Shown in pieces: positions 4,972-6,439 of a stretch of 6,439 nt of DNA. A model generated the notes under the pieces. It made no database searches and was not told the origin of the DNA. It saw only the letters and a list, made by a program, of their open reading frames with translations. Each line of letters begins with the position of its first letter. The stretch's first letter is position 1. The stretch comes from an uncultured Granulicatella sp. (GTDB lineage Bacteria; Bacillota; Bacilli; Lactobacillales; Aerococcaceae): positions 1-6,439 of the forward strand of contig CAMYBO010000076.1 of assembly GCA_947254045.1 (NCBI GenBank), read 5' to 3'. Made by a program: the position numbers and the translations under genes.

Positions 4972-6009
4972 ATGAAAAAAAATAAAGGAATTTTAGGATT
5001 TGCATTAGTATTCGTCGTATTATTAGGATCATTAGTTTACAATACAGTACAAAAATCATCTCAAAAAACAACAAATACACAACAAGAAGCACAAACAACA
5101 AAACAAGATAAAAAAGTAAAATTAGGGGTATTACAATTATTAAGCCACCCAGCGTTAGATGCTATTTATCAAGGGATTCAAGATGAATTAGCTAAAGAAG
5201 GATATGAAGCAGGTAAAAACTTAGAAATTGATTTCCAAAATGCACAAGGTGACCAAAGCAACTTAGCATCAATGAGTGAAAAATTAGTTTCTAACAAAAA
5301 TGATGTAATCGTTGGGATTACAACACCTGCGACATTATCATTAGCAAATGTTACAAAAGATATTTCAATCGTAATGGGTGGGATTACTTATCCAGTAGAA
5401 GCAGGATTAATTAAAGATGAGAAAAAACCAGGAAACAACATCACAGGTGTTAGTGACCGTACACCAATTAAACAACAATTAGAAATTATGAAACAAGTTG
5501 TTCCAACATTAAAAACAGTAGGTATTTTATATACATCAAGTGAAGATAACTCAGTAAAACAAGCTAAACAAGCAGAAGAAGATGCAAAAGCTTTAGGTTT
5601 AGAAGTAAAAGTAGCAACACTTGCAAACACAAACGATATTCAACAAGTAACTGAAAGTTTAGCTAGCCAAGTAGAAGCAATCTTTGTTCCAATCGACAAT
5701 ACAATTGCTAGTGCAATGGCTACAGTTGTAAAAGCAACAGATGCTAAAAAAATCCCAGTATTCCCTTCATCTGATACAATGGTTGCTGACGGTGGAGTAT
5801 TAGGTTTAGGGGTTGACCAATACCAAATTGGTGTAGAAACAGCTAAAATGGTTGTAGAAGTATTAAAAGGTGCTAAACCAGCAGATACACCAATTAAATT
5901 AGCAAATGAAGGTGTCATCTACTTAAATGAAGAAAAAGCGAAAGAATTAGGAATTACAATTCCAGCAGATATTGCTCAAAAAGCACAAAAAGTTACTACT
6001 AAAAAATAA
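4972..6009 (+). CDS. trpX: TrpX-like ABC transporter substrate-binding protein
   Basis: A 345-residue binding protein of the ABC_sub_bind family (Pfam PF04392), the family that includes streptococcal TrpX, part of the TrpXYZ transporter predicted to import tryptophan or other aromatic amino acids. Residues 7-24 form one hydrophobic segment; residues 25-48 are a Gln/Thr/Lys-rich linker; the two-lobed binding domain starts at VKLGVLQLLSHPALDAIYQG (49-68). Further family phrases are GDQSNLASMSEKLV (93-106), ITTPATLSLAN (116-126), TPIKQQLEIMKQVVP (164-178), VGILYTSSEDNS (183-194), FVPIDNTIASAM (238-249) and FPSSDTMVADGG (264-275). There is no Cys after the hydrophobic segment, so it is probably anchored by an uncleaved helix rather than as a lipoprotein. 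Start ATG 4972 is set by GGAGG at 4959-4963; the in-frame TTG at 4957 overlaps that site and is rejected. Leucines are almost all TTA. The permease gene follows. Ligand specificity is inferred from family and the Trp-containing leader. Confidence 0.85.
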   Translation: MKKNKGILGFALVFVVLLGSLVYNTVQKSSQKTTNTQQEAQTTKQDKKVKLGVLQLLSHPALDAIYQGIQDELAKEGYEAGKNLEIDFQNAQGDQSNLASMSEKLVSNKNDVIVGITTPATLSLANVTKDISIVMGGITYPVEAGLIKDEKKPGNNITGVSDRTPIKQQLEIMKQVVPTLKTVGILYTSSEDNSVKQAKQAEEDAKALGLEVKVATLANTNDIQQVTESLASQVEAIFVPIDNTIASAMATVVKATDAKKIPVFPSSDTMVADGGVLGLGVDQYQIGVETAKMVVEVLKGAKPADTPIKLANEGVIYLNEEKAKELGITIPADIAQKAQKVTTKK

Positions 6010-6187
6010 TTTAAAATAAAAAAAGTCTAGAGAGTTCACATATCCTTGTTAAGGGAGAGGACATAAAGTTCATCTCCCTTAATGATGATTAAATAAATGA
6101 CATATAATGATAGCGAATACTGATTGAATAAGGTATAGTTATCTAAGATTTTTGTATACATATATTTTATAGAAAAGGAAGGAAAAT
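6010..6187 (+). promoter_or_regulatory. Intercistronic region with a hairpin between binding protein and permease genes
   Basis: TTAAGGGAGA (6049-6058) pairs perfectly with TCTCCCTTAA (6073-6082) around a 14-base loop. No U-run follows, so it is not a standard terminator; it may protect the upstream mRNA or lower permease expression relative to binding protein. TATAAT at 6103-6108 could be a weak internal promoter, but only a poor -35 (TTAATG, 6079-6084, 18-base spacer) is present. The rest is AT-rich sequence without other visible structure. Confidence 0.5.
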
Positions 6188-6439
6188 ATGGATTTAGTAA
6201 TCTCAGCGATTTCTCAAGGAATACTTTGGGGAATTTTATCATTAGGTTTATTTATTAGTTTTCGAATTTTAAATATTGCAGATATGACAACGGAAGGAAG
6301 CTTCCCATTAGGGGCTGCAACTTGTGTGATGTGTATTCAACACGGTGTACATCCGCTTTTAGCCACATTTATTTCCATGTTTGTTGGAGCGTTAGCAGGA
6401 TATGTCACAGGATTTTTAATTACAGTTTGTAAATTACCT
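6188..6439 (+). CDS. trpY: TrpY-like ABC transporter permease, N-terminal 84 residues (3' end outside window)
   Basis: The frame from ATG 6188 is open to the window edge and gives 84 residues starting MDLVISAISQGILWGILSLG. It is a permease of the BPD_transp_2 type (LivH/LivM-like), the partner of ABC_sub_bind proteins in TrpXYZ systems. Three hydrophobic stretches are visible: about residues 4-28, 39-54 (less certain) and 58-80, with the characteristic LNIADMTTEGSFPLGAA (28-44) between the first two. The binding site AAGGAAGG (6175-6182) lies five bases before the ATG. It should assemble in the cytoplasmic membrane with an ATPase (TrpZ) expected just to the right. It lies 178 bases after the binding-protein gene, a wide gap for an operon but containing no clear terminator, so cotranscription is likely. 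Confidence 0.85.
   Translation, partial: MDLVISAISQGILWGILSLGLFISFRILNIADMTTEGSFPLGAATCVMCIQHGVHPLLATFISMFVGALAGYVTGFLITVCKLP

Noticed and set aside
5388..5918. Two minus-strand open frames inside the binding-protein gene
   Set aside because: Both are antisense to conserved coding sequence rich in TTA, ACA and GCA codons, which leaves the opposite strand open by composition.
6036..6242. Minus-strand 68-codon frame over the intercistronic region and permease start
   Set aside because: No binding site, no homology I recognise, and it runs over the hairpin and the start of a clear permease gene.
1..6439. CRISPR array, tRNA, rRNA, insertion sequence or phage module
   Set aside because: No regularly spaced repeats, no cloverleaf or rRNA-like sequence, and no transposase or integrase frame was seen on either strand.

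Overview
The window is AT-rich DNA from a low-GC Gram-positive bacterium, most likely a member of the Lactobacillales. The evidence is a class A sortase tail with streptococcal-type Cys-to-Arg spacing, a short-chain flavodoxin of lactic-acid-bacterial type, strong AGGAG-type ribosome binding sites, a strong preference for A/T-ending codons, and a TrpXYZ-type ABC transporter as found in streptococci and relatives. Genus cannot be fixed from the sequence.

Layout, left to right. (1) Bases 1-200 hold the 3' end of a class A sortase gene, followed after 16 bases by a LacI/GalR-type repressor gene that is broken by a one-base frameshift near base 425. (2) A bidirectional terminator made from the last codons of both neighbours separates the repressor from a convergent cation-diffusion-facilitator gene on the minus strand, probably an MntE-like manganese exporter. 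(3) A 169-base divergent promoter region leads rightward to a flavodoxin and a small excisionase/MerR-like helix-turn-helix protein. A second bidirectional terminator follows. (4) On the minus strand lies a fumarate-reductase-like flavoprotein that carries a lipoprotein signal, so it should act outside the membrane. (5) Divergent from it is a strong promoter with an FNR-like palindrome in its spacer, then a 16-codon leader peptide ORF, a set of competing RNA stems, two tandem terminators, and the genes for an aromatic amino acid type substrate-binding protein (TrpX-like) and the start of its permease (TrpY-like), which runs off the right edge.

The most interesting element is the 4639-4971 leader. 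I read it as a translation-coupled attenuator. A ribosome stalled at the single Trp codon of the leader peptide would leave arm A (4753-4759) free to pair with arm B (4788-4794). That frees arm C (4813-4822) to pair with arm D (4847-4856), which blocks the first terminator (4847-4879). A ribosome at the leader stop codon would cover arm A, so B pairs with C and the terminator forms. A second strong terminator (4895-4921) and a perfect 13-bp long-range inverted repeat (4834-4846 with 4927-4939) enclosing both terminators are not explained by this simple model.

The remaining genes form separate transcription units. The flavodoxin and the secreted reductase both concern flavin redox chemistry, but nothing in the sequence shows that they work together.
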